From Promethearchaeia archaeon (GTDB taxonomy: Archaea > Asgardarchaeota > Lokiarchaeia > Sigyniarchaeales > SOKP01), in the NCBI GenBank assembly GCA_029856295.1, contig JAHQWS010000113.1, positions 1 to 7,368 of the forward strand: 7,368 nucleotides of DNA. The letters run 5' to 3'. The notes beneath the pieces were generated by a model, which was not told the DNA's origin, ran no database searches, and saw only the letters and a program-made list of their open reading frames with translations. Both the position numbers and the translations under genes were made by a program. Each line of letters starts with the position of its first letter. The stretch's first letter is position 1. Shown piece by piece: positions 1-6,730 of this stretch.

Positions 1-27
1 GTTTATTATCGCTGTGCGATAACTAAC
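1..27. promoter_or_regulatory. Inverted repeat at left edge, possible operator or hairpin
   Basis: Perfect 7-bp arms TTATCGC (6-12) and GCGATAA (16-22) flank a 3-nt spacer. After a 2-nt mismatch the symmetry continues with GTT (1-3) and AAC (25-27). It is more GC-rich than the surrounding AT-rich leader, so chance is less likely. It lies about 110 nt upstream of the radical SAM gene. It could be an operator for that gene or the 3' hairpin of a gene left of the window; the sequence does not decide between them. The rest of 28-135 is A-rich leader, with one TATA-like stretch (TTTAAATATT, 29-38) and no gene. Confidence 0.4.
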
Positions 28-135
28 ATTTAAATATTCAAGTGATTAATAATAACAATATAATAAAATTGTTAAAAACAAACATAAAAATTGGATAAAA
101 TTAATAAAAACGATCAAAGATAAGAGGCTTAAATT

Positions 136-1980
136 ATGATAACAGATAGAATTTTATTTACAACACCCTGCTATCCTTACCCTTCTTTGCCTGCTAATGA
201 TTCTCTTACTGATGCTACCGGACAACGTTTCACTCATCTCGATGATATCTTCACGATTGTTTCCCATACTCATTGTTATGCCAATCACATCTTAGCGCAA
301 AATATTGATATTCCTTCGACTTTACTTGAATATCCACGCTGGAATAACTTCACTGAAGAAGTTGATAAAGGCTATGCCGTAATCGGTATTAGTTCATTTC
401 CAGTGCATCTTGATATGGTCATGAAAATGTGCAAATATATCCGGGAAAAATCTCCGGAAACAAAAATTCTCTTAGGGAGTTATGGGGCACAAGCTTTTAA
501 CGCTCAATATGATGAAGAAACTAAAAAAAAATATGTGGACCATGTGGTATTAGGTGAAGGAGTACAATTTATGCGTGAATTTTTAGGTGAGGACACTAAT
601 AGACCTATCACACAAAAATTAATGCCCAAATGCGGAGGTGCTCCGGCATTTATTAACAAATACCCGAGAGGAGGTATAGGATTTTTGGTTACTGGATTGG
701 GATGTCCTGGTGGCTGCGATTTTTGCTCTACCACCGAAATGTACCATCATAAACGGATTGAATTGCTTTCACCAGATGATTTTGTTGACCACGTTGAACT
801 GTATCGCAAGCACTTTGATAGATTATCATCAGTTTTTGTAATAGAAGAAGATCATTTCCGACACCCCCGATGGCTGGTCAGAACTAAGGAAAGATGGCAA
901 AAAAATACAGATCTTATTGAAAACGTCGACTGGACGGGTTTTGGGTCTGTGGATTTTATCTGGCATTTTGCGAGTAATTATGGTTGGGATGCAATTCCCG
1001 AAACTGGAATGGGTGCTGTTTTCGTAGGTGTGGAATCCAAATTTGCCGGTGAACACGGTTATAGAAAAGTCAAAGAGGCCGATGCACGAGAAGTGTTTTA
1101 TAAGCTCCATTCAATGGGCATACGTACACTTGGTGCCTGGATATGTGGTTGGGATTATCATAACCATACGAATATGTACGAGGATCTGAACTATTTTGTA
1201 GCATGTAAACCTACTTATGAACAATTAACCCGCTTATCTCCCTTCCCTGGAACTGAATTATGGCGTAAACTCAAAGATCAAGGACGTGTAATGAACGTAC
1301 CATGGGAAGATGTCCATTTCTGGAGCGGTGCACAGAAAAATATTTCTATGGAAACCCATGAAACATTGAATCTGACTGAATATGGATATGATTTGCTTTA
1401 TAAAACCTGGGGACCTTCCATGCTGCGTAGATTTGAGGTTTCACTCAACGGTTATGAATTCAGCATGAATTCTGATAATCCCTTGATGAGGAAACACAGA
1501 TCAGAATTATTCAAACGTGCGAGTGTAAGTACATGGCTTATGTTAAGCGCAATGGAACGATTCGCTCCAAATGGTGTAGTGAGGAGAAGAGTTTTTAAAG
1601 CAGATGAAAGATTCAGAGACCTTCTCGGAGAGCCAACGCCAACGATGGAATTACTCAGTAAGGGTATCGAAAAGCGCGCATTGAAATTCAAGATGAAACA
1701 CATGTTTGATCCGTGGAACAGAAAGCCTAGGGAAGAACCCGCTAAGTGCTACCTTTACAATAAAGATAAATCCATTAAAGATGATGATGATATTCCCTAT
1801 ATAACCGAATACCCCAACAAAATTCCAAAAAAAATACGCAGAGAAATGAAGATGAATAATTTTAAATTCAACCTCATGAGCAGATTCCTGAGAAGAATGG
1901 TTAGAAAAAAATCTGATAGAAGCGATTTAGACGATTTAATGTTGGATTATATGGAAAAGCGAAGCTATGGAGGATTCTAA
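136..1980 (+). CDS. B12-binding-type radical SAM protein, substrate unknown
   Basis: This is a 614-residue radical SAM enzyme of the class with an N-terminal cobalamin-binding-like domain (COG1032 type). Residues about 80-150 look like the Rossmann B12-binding fold (VIGISSF at 82-88, ILLGS at 111-115, VVLGEG at 137-142). The canonical DxHxxG cobalamin-ligating motif is not seen, as is common in this class. The radical SAM core follows: CxxxCxxC at Cys190, Cys194 and Cys197 for the 4Fe-4S cluster, an acidic EED at 237-239, GVES at 298-301, and the family-typical SPFPGTELW at 368-376. About 200 further residues end in a very basic tail (roughly 563-592). Such enzymes usually perform methylations or ring rearrangements on lipids, tetrapyrroles or natural products; the substrate here cannot be read. 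The ATG at 136 has an upstream AAGAGG (122-127) at 8-nt spacing. The hydrolase gene follows 38 nt after the stop, so co-transcription is likely. Confidence 0.9.
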   Translation: MITDRILFTTPCYPYPSLPANDSLTDATGQRFTHLDDIFTIVSHTHCYANHILAQNIDIPSTLLEYPRWNNFTEEVDKGYAVIGISSFPVHLDMVMKMCKYIREKSPETKILLGSYGAQAFNAQYDEETKKKYVDHVVLGEGVQFMREFLGEDTNRPITQKLMPKCGGAPAFINKYPRGGIGFLVTGLGCPGGCDFCSTTEMYHHKRIELLSPDDFVDHVELYRKHFDRLSSVFVIEEDHFRHPRWLVRTKERWQKNTDLIENVDWTGFGSVDFIWHFASNYGWDAIPETGMGAVFVGVESKFAGEHGYRKVKEADAREVFYKLHSMGIRTLGAWICGWDYHNHTNMYEDLNYFVACKPTYEQLTRLSPFPGTELWRKLKDQGRVMNVPWEDVHFWSGAQKNISMETHETLNLTEYGYDLLYKTWGPSMLRRFEVSLNGYEFSMNSDNPLMRKHRSELFKRASVSTWLMLSAMERFAPNGVVRRRVFKADERFRDLLGEPTPTMELLSKGIEKRALKFKMKHMFDPWNRKPREEPAKCYLYNKDKSIKDDDDIPYITEYPNKIPKKIRREMKMNNFKFNLMSRFLRRMVRKKSDRSDLDDLMLDYMEKRSYGGF

Positions 1981-2018
1981 TATTCTCTAAAGAATAAGAT
2001 GTATATTTCGTGTTATAC

Positions 2019-3113
2019 ATGAGTGAAAAATCAAATCTAAATTCCATCCAAAGTAATAGCCCGGTTAGTAGTGTTCCACCCGATTATTATCCCCAAGGAC
2101 GTGGATTCTGGTATGAATTAGCAGAAGGTATGGATGCCGGAAAAAAAATGTTTTATAGAGATAGCAATCAGGGGACAGGAGAGCCGGAAAGTACTATTGT
2201 TTTTGTTCACGGCAATCCCGAATCTTCTTATACTTATAGAGAGGTTATTAAATACTTAATAAAAACTGCCAAAAAACCTTTTAGACTCGTCGCAATGGAT
2301 CACATTGGATTTGGTCTCTCTGATCAAGCATCATATGAAATGGTCTGCCAAGATCATGCCGATAACCTATTACAGCTTATAAATCATTTGGATTTGCGAA
2401 ATGTAACCATAATAATCCATGATTGGGGGGGTCCAATCGGAATTGGAGCATTTTTAAAAGTCCCTGATCGTGTAAGAAATCTTATCATATTAAATAGTAC
2501 AGTTTTTCCGATGCCTAAGACGGGTCTAAGATACGATAAAAATTATCCAATAAAAGGATTTCCATGGGCTAAATTTCCAAAAGTCATCCCCAACAATTTT
2601 TGGGGCGCATTTGCTTCTTTTGCGATATTCTATAATCCCGATGATCCGCAAGAATTAGTCGAAAATTTACCTAACATGCTCACTCTGGCAAGAGAAGGTG
2701 ATGGTGCCATCGTGGAAAATGAAACTATAGCTCAAAAATTTTTCAGAGAGCAATTCTCGTCTGAAAAAAATGTGATGAGTTCAAAACGCTTGGTTCTTCA
2801 AACGCCGGTATGGGGTCATGGGAATGTATATAAGGAACCTGAACTTGGCGAACGGGATACAACCCCATTTTATCGCTTTATCCAGGACAACATTAGTAAA
2901 TATTGGGGTCCTGACGGACAAAACATTGGCGCTCGCGCTGTTTTAGGAAAATGGGATCCATCGGCAAAGGACGAAGTGATACAACAATGGATCGAAAATC
3001 TTCCTCAACTTGAGGGACATGTTAAAGAATTTGAAAAAGCAGGCCATTTTATAGAGGAAATTGAACCGGAAGCCATAGCTAATGCTATTATCGATGTTGC
3101 GGGCTTAAAATAA
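2019..3113 (+). CDS. Haloalkane dehalogenase-like alpha/beta hydrolase
   Basis: This alpha/beta-hydrolase of 364 residues resembles haloalkane dehalogenases, which cleave carbon-halogen bonds through an aspartyl ester intermediate. Visible landmarks are the oxyanion/halide motif HGNP (64-67, Asn66), HDWGG (134-138) with nucleophile Asp135 and halide-binding Trp136, a likely catalytic acid Asp313 in GKWDPS, and His343 in AGHFIEE. Asp-His-Asp with Asn and Trp, and Asn159 rather than Glu after strand 6, suggests subfamily III (or I) more than II. The cap domain is about 160-290. I chose ATG 2019 over the in-frame GTG at 2010 because MSEK is a natural start and neither site has a clear Shine-Dalgarno. 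No signal peptide is evident, so it is probably cytoplasmic. Its native substrate may not be a haloalkane, since related hydrolases include epoxide hydrolases; the Asn/Trp pair favours the dehalogenase. The radical SAM gene sits 38 nt upstream on the same strand. Confidence 0.85.
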   Translation: MSEKSNLNSIQSNSPVSSVPPDYYPQGRGFWYELAEGMDAGKKMFYRDSNQGTGEPESTIVFVHGNPESSYTYREVIKYLIKTAKKPFRLVAMDHIGFGLSDQASYEMVCQDHADNLLQLINHLDLRNVTIIIHDWGGPIGIGAFLKVPDRVRNLIILNSTVFPMPKTGLRYDKNYPIKGFPWAKFPKVIPNNFWGAFASFAIFYNPDDPQELVENLPNMLTLAREGDGAIVENETIAQKFFREQFSSEKNVMSSKRLVLQTPVWGHGNVYKEPELGERDTTPFYRFIQDNISKYWGPDGQNIGARAVLGKWDPSAKDEVIQQWIENLPQLEGHVKEFEKAGHFIEEIEPEAIANAIIDVAGLK

Positions 3114-3120
3114 ATCACTA

Positions 3121-3143
3121 TTTTTTTATTTCTACTAATTTTT
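3121..3143 (+). terminator. Oligo-T terminator after hydrolase
   Basis: A T7 run (3121-3127) begins 7 nt after the stop codon, and a second T5 run (3139-3143) follows. Archaeal RNA polymerase terminates at oligo-T tracts without needing a hairpin, so this fits the end of the radical SAM/hydrolase unit. A weak, bulged inverted repeat (3135-3144 with 3159-3171) may add to it. The remainder of the gap to 3287 is AT-rich and holds no gene. Confidence 0.5.
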
Positions 3144-3242
3144 GCTGGGTATCATTCACAAAAAAACTTAGTTTTGAATACTTAAATTTTTAATAATACG
3201 CATTTAATATAAGCAATTTATTGATTGAAAGAATTTAATATC

Positions 3243-3250
3243 TTATAATA
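3243..3250 (+). promoter_or_regulatory. Candidate TATA box for LRR gene
   Basis: TTATAATA lies 38-45 nt upstream of the ATG at 3288, which would place a start site near 3270 and a short leader. The region is so AT-rich that other TATA-like matches exist nearby, so the exact box is uncertain. The preceding oligo-T tract supports a separate transcript starting here. Confidence 0.3.
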
Positions 3251-3287
3251 TTATTAATTTTATTCGAGATTGGTAAATTAGAAGAAT

Positions 3288-4787
3288 ATGGCTTTTAAAA
3301 CCCCTAGAAGGATCTATGAAGCTTTGAATAAGGGAGAAATAGATAAGGATTCAGCAGCAGATCTATTAATTTATTTAATAGAAAACGCCGATATGGTTGG
3401 AACCCGGATAGATAGTATTAAAACTCTGCAAAAAATTGGAAATAAGAGCGATAAGGTTTTTTCTATCTTGGAAAATTTGTTGATTTCTGATTTTTACGAA
3501 GAAATAAGAACCTTGGCAGCTATTACTTTAAAGATTTTATTCCAAGAGAAAGCTTTGTCACCTTTAAAGTGGGCTTTAGAGCACGAAAGATCATGGCAAT
3601 TTATATTGGATATCATCTCATATATAAGTGAAATTAACAATGATCGTGCTAAATCAATATTAATTGAAAAAATAAAAAAATTTGAAAATTATCAATTTAA
3701 TAAAAGTCTTTCACCTTTTTTTAAAACCAAAGAAATTCATAGTTTTGACGCCAAAAATCTGGCGCACATTATCAATAACTACATTGTGATTCAACATTTT
3801 AAAGACGCATTAAAGGAGATTAACTACCAAGTAGAAAATGGCTTAATAACCGAATTAAATCTCTCATTTGCCAGTGAAAAATATTTTGGATGGAAAGTCT
3901 TGAAATATCTTCCTTCATTCCTTGGATATTTTAATAAAATTAGCAAATTAGAATTAAGAAGTAATCATATAGGCAGATTTCCGAACTCTATCTTTTCTTT
4001 AAATTCTCTTGTCTATTTAGACTTAAGCCATAATAATATAAATACACTACCCGAAGGAATTCGCACTCTTAAATCCCTAGAGTGGCTAAATTTAAGATAT
4101 AATAACTTAAGGGAGATTCCCAGTACAATCGATTCACTAACTAGTCTAAAAACTTTAGATTTAAAACATAACAAATTATCAACACTTCCCACTACAATTA
4201 ACAAATTAACTTTTCTCGAGGTTTTAAATTTACACGGGAACCAATTTAATATATTTCCCTCGGCATTAAAAGATCTTTCCTCGCTTAAGACGTTAAAATT
4301 AGGGCTCAATAGTCTGAAATCTTTCCCGGAATGGATTGAAAATCTACATTCCTTAAAAAAATTAGGATTGGGGGGAAATAAATCTTTGTCTAATTTTCAA
4401 GAATGGATTGATTTTTTACCGCCATTAAAAGAATTAAATCTATATGATAACGATATCAAAAAATTACCAGATTCAATAGGATCACTAAATTCTTTAGAGA
4501 TATTAAAACTCCCTAATAATCAACTAACCTCATTGCCAGAATCACTTATGAAATTATCATCCCTTAAAACCCTCGATTTGAGCTGGAATGACATTACGGA
4601 ACTTCCTGAATGGATTAGCTCTCTTTCATCCTTGGAAGAACTTAATTTGCGAGGTAATAAACTTGAGGCACTACCTGAAACCATAAGTTCTCTCTCATCT
4701 CTCAAAATTTTAAATGTGACTTTAAACAAAAATATAATAGATATTCCCAAAGACCTACAAAATAAGAGAATGCAAATATTTAAGTAA
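3288..4787 (+). CDS. HEAT-like plus leucine-rich-repeat protein
   Basis: This 499-residue protein has two parts. Residues about 1-132 form helical pairs resembling HEAT/ARM repeats (roughly 38-68, 69-99 and 100-131). Residues about 187-494 are leucine-rich repeats: one diverged unit (187-217) and twelve clear units of 23 residues (one of 24) following LxxLxLxxNxLxxLPxxIxxLxS. The LPxxI signature matches the Shoc2/intracellular Ras-group LRR class, which forms a curved protein-binding surface. There is no signal peptide, transmembrane segment, GTPase or kinase domain, so a soluble cytoplasmic scaffold or adaptor is the likely role; its partner is unknown. Related two-part proteins are common in Asgard archaea (recalled, not searched). 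The start has only a weak AGAAG (3280-3284) upstream. The next gene starts 25 nt after the stop and is probably co-transcribed. By eye the gene is more AT-rich than the radical SAM gene. Confidence 0.85.
   Translation: MAFKTPRRIYEALNKGEIDKDSAADLLIYLIENADMVGTRIDSIKTLQKIGNKSDKVFSILENLLISDFYEEIRTLAAITLKILFQEKALSPLKWALEHERSWQFILDIISYISEINNDRAKSILIEKIKKFENYQFNKSLSPFFKTKEIHSFDAKNLAHIINNYIVIQHFKDALKEINYQVENGLITELNLSFASEKYFGWKVLKYLPSFLGYFNKISKLELRSNHIGRFPNSIFSLNSLVYLDLSHNNINTLPEGIRTLKSLEWLNLRYNNLREIPSTIDSLTSLKTLDLKHNKLSTLPTTINKLTFLEVLNLHGNQFNIFPSALKDLSSLKTLKLGLNSLKSFPEWIENLHSLKKLGLGGNKSLSNFQEWIDFLPPLKELNLYDNDIKKLPDSIGSLNSLEILKLPNNQLTSLPESLMKLSSLKTLDLSWNDITELPEWISSLSSLEELNLRGNKLEALPETISSLSSLKILNVTLNKNIIDIPKDLQNKRMQIFK
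3939..4769 (+). repeat. Twelve tandem LRR units (69-bp periodicity)
   Basis: These bases encode the LRR units of residues 218-494, beginning at residues 218, 241, 264, 287, 310, 333, 356 (24 residues), 380, 403, 426, 449 and 472. The consensus Leu and Asn positions hold through nearly all units. The seventh (356-379) is irregular: it has one extra residue and has lost the LP. The last (472-494) is eroded, as expected for a capping repeat. Repeats are conserved in protein but diverged in DNA, so this is an old array and not a recent tandem expansion. Confidence 0.85.
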
Positions 4788-4812
4788 AAAAAAGTTAAGA
4801 ACCTTAGAAAAA

Positions 4813-5346
4813 ATGAAAAAATCAAAAATCGGTATCTATGAACACTTCTGCGTCCTAATATTTGCTCAAGGCATTTGGAACGAAAAAGATAGAAAAGACA
4901 TTCGTAAACCCATTCAAGAGAGACATAATAAAGTTAGTGATAATCCATATCATTTTTTTCTTAAATTAACGTATAGAGATAATATGCCTATATACGCAGA
5001 ATGCAAATTATGCTGTCCAATCTATGAGATGTTTGAAGAAATAAAAGGAAAAAATGATGGAATTCTTTATCAAGGCCATCATTACCTTATTCTGGAAGAT
5101 GATATAGATGATATAAAAGAATTTACAAATTTAATCCTTTCAAATGACAAGATCAAGAAATTTTATATATTATATCTTGATAGCTTCAAGGAAATAAAAA
5201 CAACCGTTATTAATTCAATGAATCTCCAAGATTTGAAAGAAAAGTTGACATTAAAAACTTGTCTTAAAAGTGAATTTATTAAGATTTTGGATGATAATGA
5301 ATTTAAAAGTAGAACTATTTATGAAATCTCTAAAGATAGATATTAA
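4813..5346 (+). CDS. Hypothetical protein, partner of LRR gene
   Basis: I do not recognise this 177-residue protein. It is charged and probably soluble, with no signal peptide or membrane helix. It has a hydrophobic stretch near the start (HFCVLIFAQGIW, 11-22), a CxxCC group (Cys64, Cys67, Cys68), an HH pair (89-90) followed by a hydrophobic strand and an acidic patch EDDIDD (95-100), and a predicted alternation of strands and helices after that (FYILYL at 117-122). The isolated Cys group without a second pair argues against a classical zinc finger. The gene starts 25 nt after the LRR gene's stop with no promoter room and no clear Shine-Dalgarno, so it is likely translated from the same transcript. 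It converges on the DUF3795 gene with a 21-nt gap. AT-rich codon use matches its neighbours, so it looks like a real gene. Confidence 0.65.
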   Translation: MKKSKIGIYEHFCVLIFAQGIWNEKDRKDIRKPIQERHNKVSDNPYHFFLKLTYRDNMPIYAECKLCCPIYEMFEEIKGKNDGILYQGHHYLILEDDIDDIKEFTNLILSNDKIKKFYILYLDSFKEIKTTVINSMNLQDLKEKLTLKTCLKSEFIKILDDNEFKSRTIYEISKDRY

Positions 5347-5356
5347 AAATAAAAAA
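5345..5356 (-). terminator. Oligo-T terminator of DUF3795 gene
   Basis: Read on the reverse strand this is TTTTTTATTTTT, starting 12 nt past the DUF3795 stop codon and reaching into the end of the converging hypothetical gene's stop region. It is a typical archaeal oligo-T terminator. In the forward direction only a short TTTT (5366-5369) is available, so forward read-through into antisense of the DUF3795 gene is possible. Confidence 0.45.
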
Positions 5357-5367
5357 TTTAATGAATT

Positions 5368-5832
5368 TTAATCCAGATCTACAGAAGTTTTGCATTTATT
5401 ACATTTCTTCGCACCCCGGAACAAGGGATTTCCACATTCCGGACAATGATACCTCTTTTCTTCCGCTTCAACAAATTTTTCAGTTCCAAGTTCTTTCCAT
5501 GTAGGAATCGTTCGAAACATTACTTTTTTAGCAACTGGAACTGGAAAATTGTTAAAATATTTACAGGGCCATTCATCACAAAGGTGACACCCTTCAATTC
5601 CCTTACCAGTTGCACATTTTTTAATTGGACAAGATCGACATACAGGGAAAACTATTCCATCCGATAAACATCCAGTACAAGAGATATCGTCAATTGATTT
5701 AGCAAATGCTTTATAAACAGGGAGAAGAACTTCTTTAAATTTTGTATTATTATCCCTATGCGCCATATATATGGAACAAACGCCACAATAAAGCCCACAA
5801 GGAGCTAAAAGCTCTTTTTTAACTTGACTCAT
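5368..5832 (-). CDS. DUF3795 Cys-rich protein with C-terminal zinc ribbon
   Basis: This 154-residue protein has fifteen cysteines. The N-terminal part is a DUF3795-type domain: APCGLYCGVC with Cys12, Cys16 and Cys19, then Cys52/Cys55, Cys65/Cys68/Cys73 and GCHLCDEWPC with Cys82/Cys85/Cys90. This family is widespread in anaerobic archaea and bacteria, is of unknown biochemical role, and is presumed to bind metal. A separate short zinc ribbon closes the protein (CPECG at 130-134, CNKC at 144-147), of the kind often used for protein or nucleic-acid contact. No signal peptide is seen, so it should be cytoplasmic. The start is fixed by a strong AAAGGAGG 7 nt upstream. It is transcribed divergently from the winged-helix regulator, whose operator cluster lies between them, so shared control is possible. 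DUF3795 membership is recalled from the Cys pattern, not searched. Confidence 0.85.
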   Translation of the reverse strand: MSQVKKELLAPCGLYCGVCSIYMAHRDNNTKFKEVLLPVYKAFAKSIDDISCTGCLSDGIVFPVCRSCPIKKCATGKGIEGCHLCDEWPCKYFNNFPVPVAKKVMFRTIPTWKELGTEKFVEAEEKRYHCPECGNPLFRGAKKCNKCKTSVDLD

Positions 5833-5839
5833 TTTTTTT

Positions 5840-5847
5840 CCTCCTTT
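5840..5847 (-). promoter_or_regulatory. Strong Shine-Dalgarno of DUF3795 gene
   Basis: AAAGGAGG on the reverse strand sits 7 nt before the ATG at 5832. It is the only near-perfect ribosome-binding site in the window and fixes this start codon. Most other genes here have weak or no such site. Confidence 0.8.
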
Positions 5848-5874
5848 TAATTTGATATAATAATATTAGAAATG

Positions 5875-5885
5875 TTTTTATATAA
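5875..5885 (-). promoter_or_regulatory. Candidate TATA box of DUF3795 gene
   Basis: The reverse strand reads TTATATAAAAA, close to the archaeal TATA consensus. It is about 43-53 nt upstream of the ATG at 5832, so a start site about 25 nt downstream would give a leader of roughly 22 nt that includes the Shine-Dalgarno site. The geometry fits well. Confidence 0.5.
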
Positions 5886-5898
5886 GAGTTACTTTTTT

Positions 5899-5942
5899 AC
5901 TATAATAAAATATAGTTTCTCAACAACTATAGTTTAGTATAG
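5899..5942 (+). promoter_or_regulatory. Operator-like cluster of ACTATA/TATAGT half-sites
   Basis: Half-sites occur as ACTATA (5899-5904), TATAGT (5911-5916), the 10-bp palindrome AACTATAGTT (5925-5934) and a degenerate AGTATAG (5936-5942 region). They form two dyads: ACTATA-N6-TATAGT (5899-5916) and TATAGTT-N7-AACTATA (5911-5931). The first overlaps a plausible TATA box (CTATAATAAAA, 5900-5910) placed about 35-45 nt before the regulator's ATG. Binding here would block transcription initiation, as expected for autoregulation by the adjacent winged-helix protein. The DUF3795 promoter is about 15 nt away on the other side and could be affected too. Confidence 0.55.
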
Positions 5943-5945
5943 CTT

Positions 5946-6713
5946 ATGGATAATTCTAAGGATACTCTTCTAAAAATTAGTAAACAATTGAACGATTTAG
6001 ACAATAAAATCATTTTTTTGCAGGATATGCTATTTAATGTGAAAAATGAACTCGATTTAATAAAAAAAAGTCGAATTCAAGAAAATTATTTTTCTCGTAT
6101 TACAAAAATTGCTGATGAAAATTTGGTTACTTTCTTGGATAATAGACCTAAAGATTGTAAAATATCGGATTACTGTACTACTTTAATAGAAAAAGGGGTT
6201 TTTAGAGTATTAAGAATTTTTTTAGAAAAAGGGGAAACAGCTGCCATTATTAAGATTGATAAATACCTTAAATTCTCAGAATCAGATCCAACTTCAAAGG
6301 CTTGTCCTGATACAGAGTGTTTAAGAAACGGTATTAATACGTTTAGATTGCTAAAAGATTTTATTATAGATTCAAAAGAGTTATCTTCAAGATATTTCGA
6401 GGAGCTAACTTTATTAGAACAAGAACCTGATTTTGAAGAAGCGAATGAAGAACAACTAAATAATATATTAACACCGCTTTCTAATGTAATAAGATTAAAG
6501 ATTTTGAAAAATTTAAGTAAGGGAGGAAAATATTATTCTCAATTAGAAGAGGCAACTGGAATTAAAGCAGGTCATTTATTATTCCATATTGAAAAATTGA
6601 AAGAGGCAGTATATGTTATCCAAGAAAATAAGAAATATTTAATTACATTAAACGGAAGAAAAGCATTGAATCTTGTATTTGGATTAAAAAAAGAATTATC
6701 CTTTAATACTTAA
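5946..6713 (+). CDS. ArsR-like winged-helix transcriptional regulator
   Basis: This 255-residue regulator has a C-terminal winged helix-turn-helix at about 173-242. It opens with LTPLSNVIRLKILKNL (175-190), continues with YYSQLEEATGIKAGHLLFHI (196-215, the likely recognition region), and ends in the wing and LITLNGRKAL. This is the ArsR/HTH_20-like arrangement seen in archaea. Residues 7-45 look like a coiled coil, suitable for dimerisation. The middle region holds two cysteine pairs, Cys71/Cys77 and Cys120/Cys125, which could bind a metal or Fe-S cluster or act as a redox switch; that is inference. It is soluble with no membrane segment. There is no Shine-Dalgarno site, and the likely start site is only about 15 nt upstream, so translation may be nearly leaderless. 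The half-site cluster in its promoter suggests autoregulation. The ferredoxin-family gene follows after 51 nt. Confidence 0.85.
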   Translation: MDNSKDTLLKISKQLNDLDNKIIFLQDMLFNVKNELDLIKKSRIQENYFSRITKIADENLVTFLDNRPKDCKISDYCTTLIEKGVFRVLRIFLEKGETAAIIKIDKYLKFSESDPTSKACPDTECLRNGINTFRLLKDFIIDSKELSSRYFEELTLLEQEPDFEEANEEQLNNILTPLSNVIRLKILKNLSKGGKYYSQLEEATGIKAGHLLFHIEKLKEAVYVIQENKKYLITLNGRKALNLVFGLKKELSFNT

Positions 6714-6730
6714 ACGAATTTTGATTTTAA

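Noticed and set aside
504..1703. Open reverse-strand frames at 504-734, 829-1110 and 1452-1703
   Set aside because: They lie wholly inside the well-supported radical SAM gene, have no recognisable domain and no ribosome-binding site.
2010..2018. GTG start at 2010 for the hydrolase
   Set aside because: It adds only three residues and has no ribosome-binding site; the ATG at 2019 is the simpler start.
3202..3241. Direct repeat ATTTAATAT (3202-3210 and 3233-3241)
   Set aside because: A nine-base all-AT repeat in a very AT-rich gap is expected by chance, and the flanks do not match.
3243..3258. Palindromic ATAATATTAT stretch upstream of the LRR gene
   Set aside because: It is low-complexity AT sequence, best explained as part of the promoter region.
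4013..4825. Reverse-strand open frames at 4013-4309 and 4520-4825
   Set aside because: They are antisense to the LRR repeats; their Leu/Ser-rich repetitive translation is a by-product of the repeats.
3288..5346. LRR gene and orphan as a defence or toxin system
   Set aside because: There is no nuclease, NTPase, protease or pore-forming signature, and no mobile-element or defence-gene context.
5446..5667. Forward open frame inside the DUF3795 gene
   Set aside because: It is antisense to a gene with a clear Cys pattern and strong ribosome-binding site; its Phe-rich product resembles nothing.
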